A stretch of 64,000 bases of DNA from JABDLO01 sp041749255. Its GTDB lineage: Bacteria > Bacteroidota > Bacteroidia > Chitinophagales > Saprospiraceae. Position numbers and translations under genes: made by a program. Of this stretch, positions 53,242 through 61,263 are shown piece by piece. A model generated the notes under the pieces. The model was given only the letters and a program-made list of their open reading frames with translations. It had not been told where the DNA came from and did not search any database. The DNA lies in assembly GCA_041749255.1 (NCBI GenBank), contig JBGTBR010000008.1, positions 1 to 64,000 on the forward strand, written 5' to 3'. Position 1 is the first letter of the stretch; every line of letters begins with the position of its first letter.

Positions 53242-54042
53242 ATGTCCGTATACCATACTATAAAGTCCCGTGTTTTCAATGTTTTAGAAGTATCGAAACA
53301 TAAGGGCGACCTAAGTTGGAAAATAGATGCATTCATCATTGTATTAATAATACTCAATGTAGTGGCCATCATTCTTGAGTCTGTTGAAACCATCAGCATG
53401 GAATACTCAAGTGAGTTTTTCTATTTTGAATTATTCTCAGTGATCGTTTTTACCATAGAATATATATTCAGGATCTGGGTCTCTAATCTATATCCGTCTT
53501 ATGGTCATCCGGTAACCGGGCGACTGAAATATGCCCTCACACCGCTGGCTTTAATTGATTTATTGGCCATTTTACCATTCTATCTTCTGTTTACAAGTCT
53601 TGATCTCAGACTGTTGCGGATGTTCAGAATATTCAGAATATTCAGACTTTTTAAAATTGCAAGATACATATCAGCGCTGTCACTTATCAACAGAGTTGTT
53701 TCCCGGAAAAAAGAAGAATTGATTATATCCCTGATTTTTACATTATTTCTTTTACTGCTGACATCCACGATAATGTACTATGTTGAAAATGGCGCACAAC
53801 CCGAAAAGTTTTCGAGTATACCCGAAACCATGTGGTGGGGAATTTCTACATTAACTACTGTGGGGTATGGAGACATGTATCCCATTACAGCTATGGGTCA
53901 GTTTTTAGGTGGCATGATTGCCATCATTGGTATTGGACTTTTTGCTTTGCCTACGGGAATACTCGCTTCCGGATTTTCCCAGGAACTCGCACATCAGAGT
54001 CACCAGGCAGAGAGTTGTCCTTCCTGTGGGCGGCCATTTTAG
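53242..54042 (+). CDS. ion transporter, voltage-gated K+ channel type
   Basis: A 266-residue six-transmembrane ion channel. S1 begins 'IDAFIIVLIILNVVAIILES'. The voltage-sensor helix S4 is rich in Arg in 'LRLLRMFRIFRIFRLFKIAR'. The pore has the K+ filter in 'WWGISTLTTVGYGDMYP', followed by S6 'GGMIAIIGIGLFALPTGILA'. The C-terminal tail is short, ending in 'ESCPSCGRPF', a CPxC zinc-ribbon half that is unusual for a channel end. It conducts K+ across the inner membrane. It is a lone plus-strand gene ended by a strong bidirectional terminator. Confidence 0.9.
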   Translation: MSVYHTIKSRVFNVLEVSKHKGDLSWKIDAFIIVLIILNVVAIILESVETISMEYSSEFFYFELFSVIVFTIEYIFRIWVSNLYPSYGHPVTGRLKYALTPLALIDLLAILPFYLLFTSLDLRLLRMFRIFRIFRLFKIARYISALSLINRVVSRKKEELIISLIFTLFLLLLTSTIMYYVENGAQPEKFSSIPETMWWGISTLTTVGYGDMYPITAMGQFLGGMIAIIGIGLFALPTGILASGFSQELAHQSHQAESCPSCGRPF

Positions 54043-54148
54043 ACAACACGTGTTTGTTGGGATCGAAAATTAGTTAGCTATATAATCAAAGGGAAGAAAA
54101 GTAATGTTTTGTCTATGACAAATGACTAAGGAATATGATCAAAAAAAA

Positions 54149-54177
54149 AGAGATGATCTCAACATGAGATCATCTCT
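54149..54177. terminator. bidirectional terminator between convergent genes
   Basis: A perfect 12-bp stem (AGAGATGATCTC / GAGATCATCTCT, 5-base loop) has A9 on the left and T-rich sequence on the right. It serves both the ion transporter (plus, ends 54042) and the OmpH-like gene (minus, ends 54211). Confidence 0.9.
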
Positions 54178-54210
54178 TATAAAATTTTTCTTGAAAGCAA
54201 GATCAGCTAA

Positions 54211-54726
54211 TTATCGAATACCCAGCTTTGATTTAACAAGAGTCGTAATATCTGTACTTTCGTCAGCGTAAAGGATAATACCAATAGACGCGTCGAAGAT
54301 ATAGGTATATTTGTTTTCAGCAGCTACATCTTTAATAGCCTGATTGACTTTGTCCTGAATGGGCTTGAATAAAACCTCGCCTTTCTGCATAATCATTTGC
54401 TGTGAGGTTTGCTCATATTCCATGATTTTCTGTTCCTCATCTTTCAGTTTAGCAGCTTCTACTTCCAGTTGCTTTGGAGAGATTTCCCCTTTGGTTTGTC
54501 TTTCCTCCAAAGATTGATACTTAGTTTGAAAAGCAGCGATCATTTCCTGCCCTTTCTTTTGGAGCTGTTTCTTTAATGTTTCAATATCGGCATTGGCTTC
54601 TTTAACCTCAGGCATACCACTGATGATTTCCTGAGAGTTTATGTAGCCGAATTTTTGAGCCTGAGCCTGGAATGCCATCAAAACCAACAAACTTAAAGTA
54701 AACATATACTTTACACCAGATTTCAT
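54211..54726 (-). CDS. OmpH/Skp family periplasmic chaperone (copy 1)
   Basis: A 171-residue periplasmic protein of the OmpH/Skp family, chaperones for unfolded outer-membrane proteins. It has a signal peptide 'MKSGVKYMFTLSLLVLMAFQAQA', then 'KFGYINSQEIISGMPEVKEA' as the conserved start. A long coiled-coil hairpin follows (about 45-120, 'LKKQLQKKGQEMIAAFQTKYQSLEERQ'), and the terminal strand block is 'YTYIFDASIGIILYADES'. It has its own promoter just upstream. A second copy lies upstream with a 111-base gap. Confidence 0.9.
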   Translation of the reverse strand: MKSGVKYMFTLSLLVLMAFQAQAQKFGYINSQEIISGMPEVKEANADIETLKKQLQKKGQEMIAAFQTKYQSLEERQTKGEISPKQLEVEAAKLKDEEQKIMEYEQTSQQMIMQKGEVLFKPIQDKVNQAIKDVAAENKYTYIFDASIGIILYADESTDITTLVKSKLGIR

Positions 54727-54778
54727 AATAGATTTATTTTTTTAATGAAAATAATGATGTTCAATTTCATTTGAACCG

Positions 54779-54808
54779 CAAAATTACTGCAATAATTGAC
54801 TTTCACAA
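54779..54808 (-). promoter_or_regulatory. promoter of OmpH copy 1
   Basis: Read on the minus strand: TTG (54808-54806), 19-base spacer, TAATTTTG (54786-54779). It matches the Bacteroidota promoter consensus with ideal spacing, 53 bases before the OmpH copy 1 start. Confidence 0.6.
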
Positions 54809-54837
54809 CAATTTAAGAAATCAATAACACCAGCGTA

Positions 54838-55350
54838 TTATCTTAATCGTCTTTTAATATCCTCAGTCTTATCGAAATTCTCATTTACAAAAATAAGACC
54901 TGTATTGCCTCCCTTGTCGAAAATGATGTCATACGCTCTTTCAGAAGCATATTCATCAATAGCTCGGTATACTTTTTCCTGCACAGGATTTACCAACTCC
55001 TGTCTTTTTAAAAACAAATCACCTTCAGGGCCAAATCTTCTTCTTTGCAGTTCTCTCACTGTCGCTTCTTTGGCAACAATCTCATCTTCTTTTTCCTTTT
55101 GGGCTTCGGGGCTTAAAAGTACCTGCTGAGCCTGGTATCGATTATATAAGGATTTGATTTCATCCATTTCCTGTGCGATTTCCTGTCTCCATTCTGAGGC
55201 AAGTCTGTCTAATTCAGCCTGTGCTTGTCTGTATTCAGGCATATTATCCAGGACTGCATTGATATCCACCAATGCAATTTTTTGGGCTTGTACAGATACA
55301 AATCCCGATAACATGATGGCAATCATAGAAAGGGTAAGTAAACGTTTCAT
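54838..55350 (-). CDS. OmpH/Skp family periplasmic chaperone (copy 2)
   Basis: A 170-residue paralog of copy 1. The start is ATG 55350, giving the signal peptide 'MKRLLTLSMIAIMLSGFVSVQAQ'. A longer frame running from 55491 has no signal and crosses a promoter, so it is rejected. Mature start is 'KIALVDINAVLDNMPEYRQA', the Skp pattern. A coiled-coil hairpin covers 'LASEWRQEIAQEMDEIKSLYNRYQA' and following, and the end is 'YDIIFDKGGNTGLIFVNE'. It likely forms trimers binding unfolded outer-membrane proteins. The BamA gene often found next to it in Bacteroidota is not in the window. Confidence 0.9.
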   Translation of the reverse strand: MKRLLTLSMIAIMLSGFVSVQAQKIALVDINAVLDNMPEYRQAQAELDRLASEWRQEIAQEMDEIKSLYNRYQAQQVLLSPEAQKEKEDEIVAKEATVRELQRRRFGPEGDLFLKRQELVNPVQEKVYRAIDEYASERAYDIIFDKGGNTGLIFVNENFDKTEDIKRRLR

Positions 55351-55370
55351 TTTCTTGTTATTTATTGTTT

Positions 55371-55403
55371 CAAAATTAATATACTCAGCGATATTTCCTT
55401 CAA
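55371..55403 (-). promoter_or_regulatory. promoter of OmpH copy 2
   Basis: Minus-strand TTG (55403-55401), 22-base spacer, TAATTTTG (55378-55371). The predicted transcription start is about 10-15 bases upstream of ATG 55350, which supports the short start of OmpH copy 2. Confidence 0.55.
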
Positions 55404-55592
55404 TTTTCTTAATTTGATTCGCTACCCATTTGACGTACAAACATGAGGTAAAGTTTCTGAAAAAATATTTTCTTAAATCGAAATACAACATCTAATATCA
55501 ACTAATTCAGGCAATTATCCAATCATTTCCTATGAAAGTACACTGTTTTTAACAGTAGTTTAACGACAGCGTGCTACTCTAATCCTTTGAGA

Positions 55593-55626
55593 AAAGGAGA
55601 ACAACAACTAAGTATTATTCTCCTTT
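55593..55626 (-). terminator. hairpin downstream of the pyrophosphatase gene
   Basis: AAAGGAGAA (55593-55601) and TTCTCCTTT (55618-55626) form a 9-bp stem with a 16-base loop, between hppA (minus, ends 55714) and the OmpH copy 2 promoter. There is no clear U-run, so it is a weak terminator candidate. Confidence 0.4.
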
Positions 55627-55713
55627 ACCATATGGAAGCCCTACCTACATTATTTCATTTAGTATAAAACCGCATCTATACTTATTCGCAATTCATTTTT
55701 AAATGATCCCTCA

Positions 55714-57876
55714 TTAAACTAAAAAAGGAGCAATCACCAGGGCTACTACTGCCATTAGTTTCAAAAGTATGTTGAGTGAAGGGCCTGACGTGTCTTTAAA
55801 AGGATCACCTACAGTATCACCTACTACAGTTGCTTTATGTGGCTCCGAACCTTTATAATACATTTTGCCATCAATTTCCACACCTTCCTCAAACATTTTC
55901 TTGGCGTTATCCCAAGCTCCACCGGCATTGGATTGGAAAATGGCCATCAAAACCCCACAAACCGTGACGCCGGCCAGCAGGCCTCCAAGCATTTCTGCAC
56001 CTCCTAAAAACCCAACTGCTACAGGAGAAGCTACCGCTACGAGCCCGGGTAATACCATTTCTCTGAGAGATGCTTTTGTGGATATTTCTACACATTTACC
56101 ATATTCTGCTTTGCCATCAGCAGCATCAAAAGTAGCTTTATCTTCACTGGACCAGGTATTAAATTCCTTTCCGTCATTCTTTTTCATAACTGCAAGAGCA
56201 TTCTTCAATTCCGGAATATCAGCAAATTGCCTCCTGACTTCCTTGATCATGTCCATGGCAGCCCGGCCTACAGCCCCCATTGAAAGGGATGAAAATAAAA
56301 ATGGCAACATTCCCCCCAACAGAAGACCGGCCATAACTACTGGTTTTGAGATGTCTATAGAAGATATTTTTGCCGTTGTCATAAACGCCGCAAACAAAGC
56401 CAATGCAGTCAATGCTGCTGAGCCTATAGCAAATCCTTTTCCAATAGCAGCCGTTGTATTCCCCACTGCATCCAGTTTATCTGTCCTTTTTCGTACTTCT
56501 TTTTCCAAATCTGCCATTTCTGCTATTCCACCTGCATTGTCAGATATGGGTCCGTATGCATCCACGGCGAGCTGAATTCCCGTATTGGAAAGCATACCCA
56601 CCGCGGCAATAGCAATACCGTACAAACCGGCAAAATGATGCGCTCCTATTATGGCTATGGCAATGATCACTATCGGGATGGCTGTAGATTGCATACCTAC
56701 TCCAAGACCAGCAATGATGTTGGTGGCCGCTCCTGTTAAAGACTGTTTTACAATAGAAAGTACAGGCTTGGTGCCGGTACCGGTATAAAATTCAGTTATA
56801 ATTCCGATCAACAGACCCGCAACCAATCCTAAAATGACAGCCCAAAATACACCCATGTAACCATAAGTAATCCCGTCAAATGTCCAATTGACAGGTATCA
56901 TCCACTTCACTAAAAAGAAAGTGGCAACCAACATTATTGCTGCGGAAACAAATTCGCCCCTGTTCAATGCTTTTTGAGGATTACCACCATCACCAACCTT
57001 CACAAAAAAAGTACCGATAATGGAAGTGACGATTCCAACACCCGCCAATACCAATGGTAATAATACAGCATTTAAACCACCAAATTCATTGGTATTTTCA
57101 AATCCGGCAATGCCAATAAAAGCTGCTCCCAGTACCATCGTACCTATAATCGATCCCACATAGGACTCAAAAAGGTCAGCTCCCATACCAGCTACGTCGC
57201 CAACATTATCACCTACATTATCTGCAATCGTTGCCGGGTTAAGAGGGTGATCCTCGGGAATCCCGGCTTCCACCTTACCTACAAGGTCAGCTCCTACGTC
57301 TGCTGCTTTCGTATAAATACCACCACCTACTCTCGCAAAAAGTGCAATGGAAGAAGCACCAAATGAAAATCCGGTAATAACGGTGATCACCTTATCGATG
57401 CTCCAACCCATATTACTGTATATTAAAAACAATGAACCAAGCCCCAAAACACCCAGACCTACAACTCCCAGTCCCATAACAGACCCACCACCAAAAGCTA
57501 CTTCAAGGGCTTTACCCAATCCGGTTCTGGCTGCATTTGTGGTTCTTACATTGGCTTTTGTGGCCACTTTCATCCCTATATATCCCGCTAAACCCGAACA
57601 AATAGCGCCTATGATAAAGGATAATGCCACCAGAGGAGATGATTCCGGAGTATTTCCGCTAAATGCTAGTATAATGGCTACTGCAATCACAAAAATTGAA
57701 AGCACTTTATACTCCGCTTTTAGAAAAGCCATGGCACCTTCAGCAATATTGGCCGCTATCCTGGCCATTTTTTCAGTTCCCACTTCCTGCCTCGATACCC
57801 AGGCAGATTTCCAAAATGTATACAATAAAGCCAAAACCCCAAATGCCGGGATGGCATATATGATCATTGTTTCCAT
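55714..57876 (-). CDS. hppA: membrane-bound (ion-pumping) pyrophosphatase
   Basis: A 720-residue inner-membrane pyrophosphatase with about sixteen transmembrane helices. It couples PPi hydrolysis to H+ or Na+ export. The active-site motif is 'GGIYTKAADVGADLVGKVEAGIPEDHPLNPATIADNVGDNVGDVAGMGADLFESY', with the Asp-rich core DVGADLVGKVE. A second site is 'DNAGGIAEMADLE' and a third 'YAAFKGS..'-equivalent 'VVGDTVGDPFKDTSGPSLNIL'. In 'GNTTAAIGKGFAIGSA' an Ala follows GNTT, as in K+-dependent types, where K+-independent ones have Lys. Its own promoter lies 84 bases upstream. Confidence 0.96.
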   Translation of the reverse strand: METMIIYAIPAFGVLALLYTFWKSAWVSRQEVGTEKMARIAANIAEGAMAFLKAEYKVLSIFVIAVAIILAFSGNTPESSPLVALSFIIGAICSGLAGYIGMKVATKANVRTTNAARTGLGKALEVAFGGGSVMGLGVVGLGVLGLGSLFLIYSNMGWSIDKVITVITGFSFGASSIALFARVGGGIYTKAADVGADLVGKVEAGIPEDHPLNPATIADNVGDNVGDVAGMGADLFESYVGSIIGTMVLGAAFIGIAGFENTNEFGGLNAVLLPLVLAGVGIVTSIIGTFFVKVGDGGNPQKALNRGEFVSAAIMLVATFFLVKWMIPVNWTFDGITYGYMGVFWAVILGLVAGLLIGIITEFYTGTGTKPVLSIVKQSLTGAATNIIAGLGVGMQSTAIPIVIIAIAIIGAHHFAGLYGIAIAAVGMLSNTGIQLAVDAYGPISDNAGGIAEMADLEKEVRKRTDKLDAVGNTTAAIGKGFAIGSAALTALALFAAFMTTAKISSIDISKPVVMAGLLLGGMLPFLFSSLSMGAVGRAAMDMIKEVRRQFADIPELKNALAVMKKNDGKEFNTWSSEDKATFDAADGKAEYGKCVEISTKASLREMVLPGLVAVASPVAVGFLGGAEMLGGLLAGVTVCGVLMAIFQSNAGGAWDNAKKMFEEGVEIDGKMYYKGSEPHKATVVGDTVGDPFKDTSGPSLNILLKLMAVVALVIAPFLV

Positions 57877-57959
57877 AAAATTGATAATTTCTGTTACTAA
57901 TTAATAATCCGGCTAAGAACATACGGCTCCGACCGGCAAGCTGATTTTAAGATCGGCTG

Positions 57960-57990
57960 CAAAAGTAAGTCTATTGTTGTTATTTACAAA
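57960..57990 (-). promoter_or_regulatory. promoter of hppA
   Basis: Minus-strand TTTG (57990-57987), 19-base spacer, TACTTTTG (57967-57960). An exact match to the Bacteroidota -33/-7 consensus, giving a leader of about 75 bases. Confidence 0.75.
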
Positions 57991-58012
57991 AATTTGTGAA
58001 CGGTATTGAATA

Positions 58013-58603
58013 TTAGATATCAAACCATGAAGTCTTTTGACTGATCTCATCTCGCTTACCTGACATTTCTGTCTGTTTTGGCCTTCCCATATAAAACATT
58101 CCCAAACATTTTTCGTCGTCTTCAAGCTGCAAAAAAGACCTCGCCTGTAAAATGGCAGAAGGAGTACTCCAATATCCGCAAATGCCTCTCGCGGTACACC
58201 CAAGCCAAATGTTCTGAACTGCCATAGCGACAGAGGCGATTTCTTCCCATTCCGGAAGTCTTTCATCCTTATCCCTTTTCATACATATAATTATTACACA
58301 AGAAGAAAGTAGCGGTTTTTCTGTGATCTTTCGGTATTTTATGCCAGATTGTTCTTCCGGAGGGGTATGATCTTTATAGTGTTGGCCGAGATGATCACTG
58401 AGTCTTTGAAGTGCTTTTTTTCTAAAAACCTTAAACCTCCAGGGTTGAGTCATTCGGTGTGTGGGAGCCCATCTGGCATTTTCTATAATTTCCCATATTT
58501 CTTCATCTGATATTTCCTCGCCGGAAAACATAACAGGATATACCGAACGTCTGGTTCTGATAATGTGCTCAATTGATGAAACAAGATCCATATGCATAGT
58601 CAT
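58013..58603 (-). CDS. nitroreductase family protein
   Basis: A 196-residue FMN-dependent oxidoreductase of the nitroreductase family, usually a dimer reducing nitro compounds or quinones with NAD(P)H. It has 'IRTRRSVYPVMFSGEEISDEEI', the FMN-contacting 'ARWAPTHRMTQPWRFKVF', 'SVAMAVQNIWLGCTARGICGYW' and a short C-terminal 'CLGMFYMGRPKQTEMSGKRDE'. Length is typical. A shadow frame on the same strand ends in it and was rejected. It stands alone between hppA and the metal regulator. Confidence 0.85.
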   Translation of the reverse strand: MTMHMDLVSSIEHIIRTRRSVYPVMFSGEEISDEEIWEIIENARWAPTHRMTQPWRFKVFRKKALQRLSDHLGQHYKDHTPPEEQSGIKYRKITEKPLLSSCVIIICMKRDKDERLPEWEEIASVAMAVQNIWLGCTARGICGYWSTPSAILQARSFLQLEDDEKCLGMFYMGRPKQTEMSGKRDEISQKTSWFDI

Positions 58604-58800
58604 ACCATTTTGATTGCAATATAATCACTGAATTTTACATTTCTCGCCAAACCCCAGTGCTACTCATGAATTATTCCTTAATTATGTTTACCTGAAACGA
58701 AATGGCCGGATTTGCGGACTAAAGTACTGGACTTCTTAATAGGAATCCGCCATCCTAAAAATTGGTGAAGCAGTACGTTTTTTAATTAGTTAAAAATTAT

Positions 58801-58816
58801 TTTAGAATAATCTAAA
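58801..58816. promoter_or_regulatory. palindromic operator for the DtxR-family regulator
   Basis: TTTAGAATAATCTAAA, a perfect 6-bp inverted repeat around ATAA, close to the DtxR/IdeR-type consensus TTAGG..CTAA. It lies 7 bases upstream of the -7 element of the regulator gene, where a metal-bound repressor could block transcription of the metal operon. Confidence 0.55.
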
Positions 58817-58823
58817 AAAACAC

Positions 58824-58831
58824 TAATTTTG
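58824..58831 (+). promoter_or_regulatory. -7 element of the metal operon
   Basis: TAATTTTG fits TAnnTTTG and ends 5 bases before ATG 58837, so the regulator mRNA is probably leaderless. Confidence 0.55.
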
Positions 58832-58836
58832 CCTTT

Positions 58837-59511
58837 ATGCCGACAAGAACAGAAGAAGATTACATCAAAGCTATATACAAGCTTGCAGAAAAAGAAAAAA
58901 GCAATGTCAATACAAATGCTATTGCAGGTATGCTAAATACCAGTGCAGCCTCCGTTACCGACATGCTTAAAAAACTAAAGACCAAAGGATTTATCAACTA
59001 CAAAAAATACAAAGGAGTAACCCTGACTCCGGATGGAAACAGGATTGCTACCAAACTGATACGAAAACACAGATTATGGGAATATTTTCTTGTACATAAG
59101 CTTAAGTTTACATGGGATCAGGTTCACGATATTGCTGAGGAACTCGAGCATATACAATCCGAGGAATTGGTTAGCAGGCTTGACCATTTTCTGGACAATC
59201 CAAAATTCGATCCTCATGGTGATCCCATTCCCAATGCAGAAGGCAAGTTTACCATAAGAAATCAACATATTCTTTCCGATCTATTTCCAGGAGAAACCGG
59301 CATTGTCATAGGTATAAAAGAAAGTAATGATGAATTCCTTCGATTTCTGAGTGGTGAAAAAATAAAATTAGGATCTGAGTTGACCATCGGCAAAATCATC
59401 CATTACGACCAATCTGTTGAAGTCATTATAGATCATGGAAATAATGTGAGATTGGGTCAATCTGTGGTAGGTAATATATTGGTCAGAAAAAAAATCCTTA
59501 ACTATGAATAG
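58837..59511 (+). CDS. DtxR/MntR family metal-dependent repressor
   Basis: A 224-residue regulator. The N-terminal winged helix-turn-helix (about 8-60, 'NAIAGMLNTSAASVTDMLKKL') binds DNA. The dimerisation/metal domain (60-140, 'LVHKLKFTWDQVHDIAEELEHIQ') carries His and Glu ligands. The C-terminal FeoA/SH3-like domain (150-224) begins around 'LSDLFPGETGIVIGIKES'. It represses genes when a divalent metal (Mn, Fe or Zn) is bound. Its gene overlaps the metal substrate-binding protein gene by 8 bases, and a palindromic operator sits in its own promoter. Metal identity is inferred as Mn/Fe/Zn only. Confidence 0.9.
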   Translation: MPTRTEEDYIKAIYKLAEKEKSNVNTNAIAGMLNTSAASVTDMLKKLKTKGFINYKKYKGVTLTPDGNRIATKLIRKHRLWEYFLVHKLKFTWDQVHDIAEELEHIQSEELVSRLDHFLDNPKFDPHGDPIPNAEGKFTIRNQHILSDLFPGETGIVIGIKESNDEFLRFLSGEKIKLGSELTIGKIIHYDQSVEVIIDHGNNVRLGQSVVGNILVRKKILNYE

Positions 59512-60505
59512 GCTAACAACTTTCCATATACTCATTTTTCTCGTTTTGGCACTCCATGGAAAAACACAGGATCGATTAACCGTTGTTGCCTCAACGACGA
59601 TCTTTGAGGATATGGCCAAAGAACTAGGAGGAGATAAAATTGTGACCAAAAGTATCGTACCGGTAGGAGGTGACCCCCATATTTATGAACCAAAACCCTC
59701 AGATGTAGTTCTGGTTGCTTCGGCAGATCTCATTCTGGTTAATGGCCTAAACTTTGAAGGATGGATCATGGAACTGATCAGAAACAGCGGCACTAAAGCT
59801 ACCATCGTAACCATAACAAAAGGCATAGAGCCTATTCAAAGCGAGCAGTATAAAAATGCCTTTGATCCGCATGCCTGGATGGATGCATCTCTCGGTCAGA
59901 TATACATACAAAATATTGCCTCAGCACTGATGATGATCGATCCGGACAACCATCACTTTTACTCTGAGCGGTTAGACCGGTATAAAGCAGAATTAAGTAA
60001 AACCGATGACTTTATTTTCCAGGCTATTGCAGAAATTCCTGAAAATCGCAGAATATTGATTACTTCTCATGATGCATTTGCTTACTATGGCAGAAGATAT
60101 GGTCTTGAGGTTTCTCCTCTTATGGGCATCAGTACTGATTCTGAAGCCCAAACTTCAGATATGGTTAGAGTAGTTAACCAGATAAAGGAAAGAAACATAC
60201 CTGCTATATTTATAGAAAGCACCATTAATCCAAAACTCATGGAACAAATAGCCAGCGACAATAAAGTGATCATAGGAGGTGAGCTTTTTTCCGATTCTAT
60301 TGGCGATGTACATTCAGGAGCGGATTCATATATAAAAATGTTGACCCAAAATACAAACATCATACACAAGGCTCTCAAAACCGGAGTTGGGACGGCCACA
60401 AAAATAGATAGGGACGATCGTTCCTCTTCGTGGGTTGTATATGCGGTAATGGCCTTAATTATGGTTGTAGTTATGATGTACATGTTTAAAAAAACCATCA
60501 GATAA
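59504..60505 (+). CDS. metal ABC transporter substrate-binding protein
   Basis: A 333-residue TroA/ZnuA-type cluster A-I substrate-binding protein. The signal peptide is 1-22 ('FLVLALHGKTQ'). Likely metal ligands are His59 ('GGDPHIYEP'), His123 ('DPHAWMD'), His189 ('TSHDAFAYYG') and Asp264 ('LFSDSIGDVH'), a three-His/Asp set like TroA. After the domain a C-terminal transmembrane segment ('VVYAVMALIMVVVMMYMFKK', about 311-330) anchors it to the inner membrane, which is unusual. It overlaps the regulator gene by 8 bases and its stop overlaps the ABC gene ATG (TAATG). It imports Zn or Mn. Confidence 0.9.
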   Translation: MNRLTTFHILIFLVLALHGKTQDRLTVVASTTIFEDMAKELGGDKIVTKSIVPVGGDPHIYEPKPSDVVLVASADLILVNGLNFEGWIMELIRNSGTKATIVTITKGIEPIQSEQYKNAFDPHAWMDASLGQIYIQNIASALMMIDPDNHHFYSERLDRYKAELSKTDDFIFQAIAEIPENRRILITSHDAFAYYGRRYGLEVSPLMGISTDSEAQTSDMVRVVNQIKERNIPAIFIESTINPKLMEQIASDNKVIIGGELFSDSIGDVHSGADSYIKMLTQNTNIIHKALKTGVGTATKIDRDDRSSSWVVYAVMALIMVVVMMYMFKKTIR

Positions 60506-61245
60506 TGAATACGAAAACCATTTCTGTTGAAGGTCTTTCCGTTTCTTACAATCGCAAAAGAGTTTTGACCAATATTTTTTTCCATGCAGATATGGGACAC
60601 ATTTACGGAGTTATTGGCCCAAACGGAGCAGGTAAATCCACATTGTTTAAAGCAATATTGGGATTGATAGATACCAATGCCGGCAAAATAAGGGTATTGG
60701 ATAAAGAGGTACATGAAGTGCGGAAGAAAATCGCCTATGTTCCCCAAAAAGATGAGGTGGACTGGACGTTTCCTGCTACAGTTTTTGATGTTGTGCTTCA
60801 GGGAAGATACCCTCACAGAAACATTTGGGAAAGAATCAATAGTGAAGATAGAGCCATCGCTACCCGTGCCATGGAAGAATTGGGCATCGGCGATCTAAAA
60901 GAGAGGCAAATCGGAGAACTTTCCGGCGGTCAGCAACAAAGAGTTTTTCTTGCGCGTGCCATCTGCCAGCAACCGGATATTTTCTTTTTAGACGAGCCTT
61001 TTGTAGGAGTGGATATGATCACGGAGGAAAAGATCATAGAAATGTTACGCAAATTGGCAAAAAATGGAAAAACACTACTGGTCATCCATCATGATCTTTC
61101 TTCGGCTCCTCAATATTTTGACCGGATCATTTTACTCAACCAAAGACTTATAGCTTTTGGTGATACTTCTGAGATTTTTAATGTAGAAAACGTAGAAAAA
61201 ACCTACGGGCCTCAACTAACTATACTGCACAAAACGCGATATTAA
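60505..61245 (+). CDS. metal ABC transporter ATP-binding protein
   Basis: A 246-residue ATPase of a zinc/manganese ABC importer. The Walker A motif is 'GPNGAGKSTLFKAIL' (38-52). The signature is 'LSGGQQQRVFLARA', Walker B is 'DIFFLDEPFVGVD', and the switch His is in 'LLVIHHDLSS'. Its ATG overlaps the substrate-binding protein stop by 1 base. No permease gene follows: the next gene, 18 bases on, is carB on the opposite strand. The membrane partner must be elsewhere or missing. Confidence 0.92.
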   Translation: MNTKTISVEGLSVSYNRKRVLTNIFFHADMGHIYGVIGPNGAGKSTLFKAILGLIDTNAGKIRVLDKEVHEVRKKIAYVPQKDEVDWTFPATVFDVVLQGRYPHRNIWERINSEDRAIATRAMEELGIGDLKERQIGELSGGQQQRVFLARAICQQPDIFFLDEPFVGVDMITEEKIIEMLRKLAKNGKTLLVIHHDLSSAPQYFDRIILLNQRLIAFGDTSEIFNVENVEKTYGPQLTILHKTRY

Positions 61246-61263
61246 ATCTTTGCATATTTATTT

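Noticed and set aside
55351..55491. N-terminal extension of the second OmpH protein
   Set aside because: The extension lacks a signal peptide, crosses the predicted promoter, and the ATG at 55350 gives a normal signal peptide.
57913..58266. A 117-residue minus-strand frame overlapping the nitroreductase gene
   Set aside because: It is a shadow of the nitroreductase coding frame and has no domain of its own.
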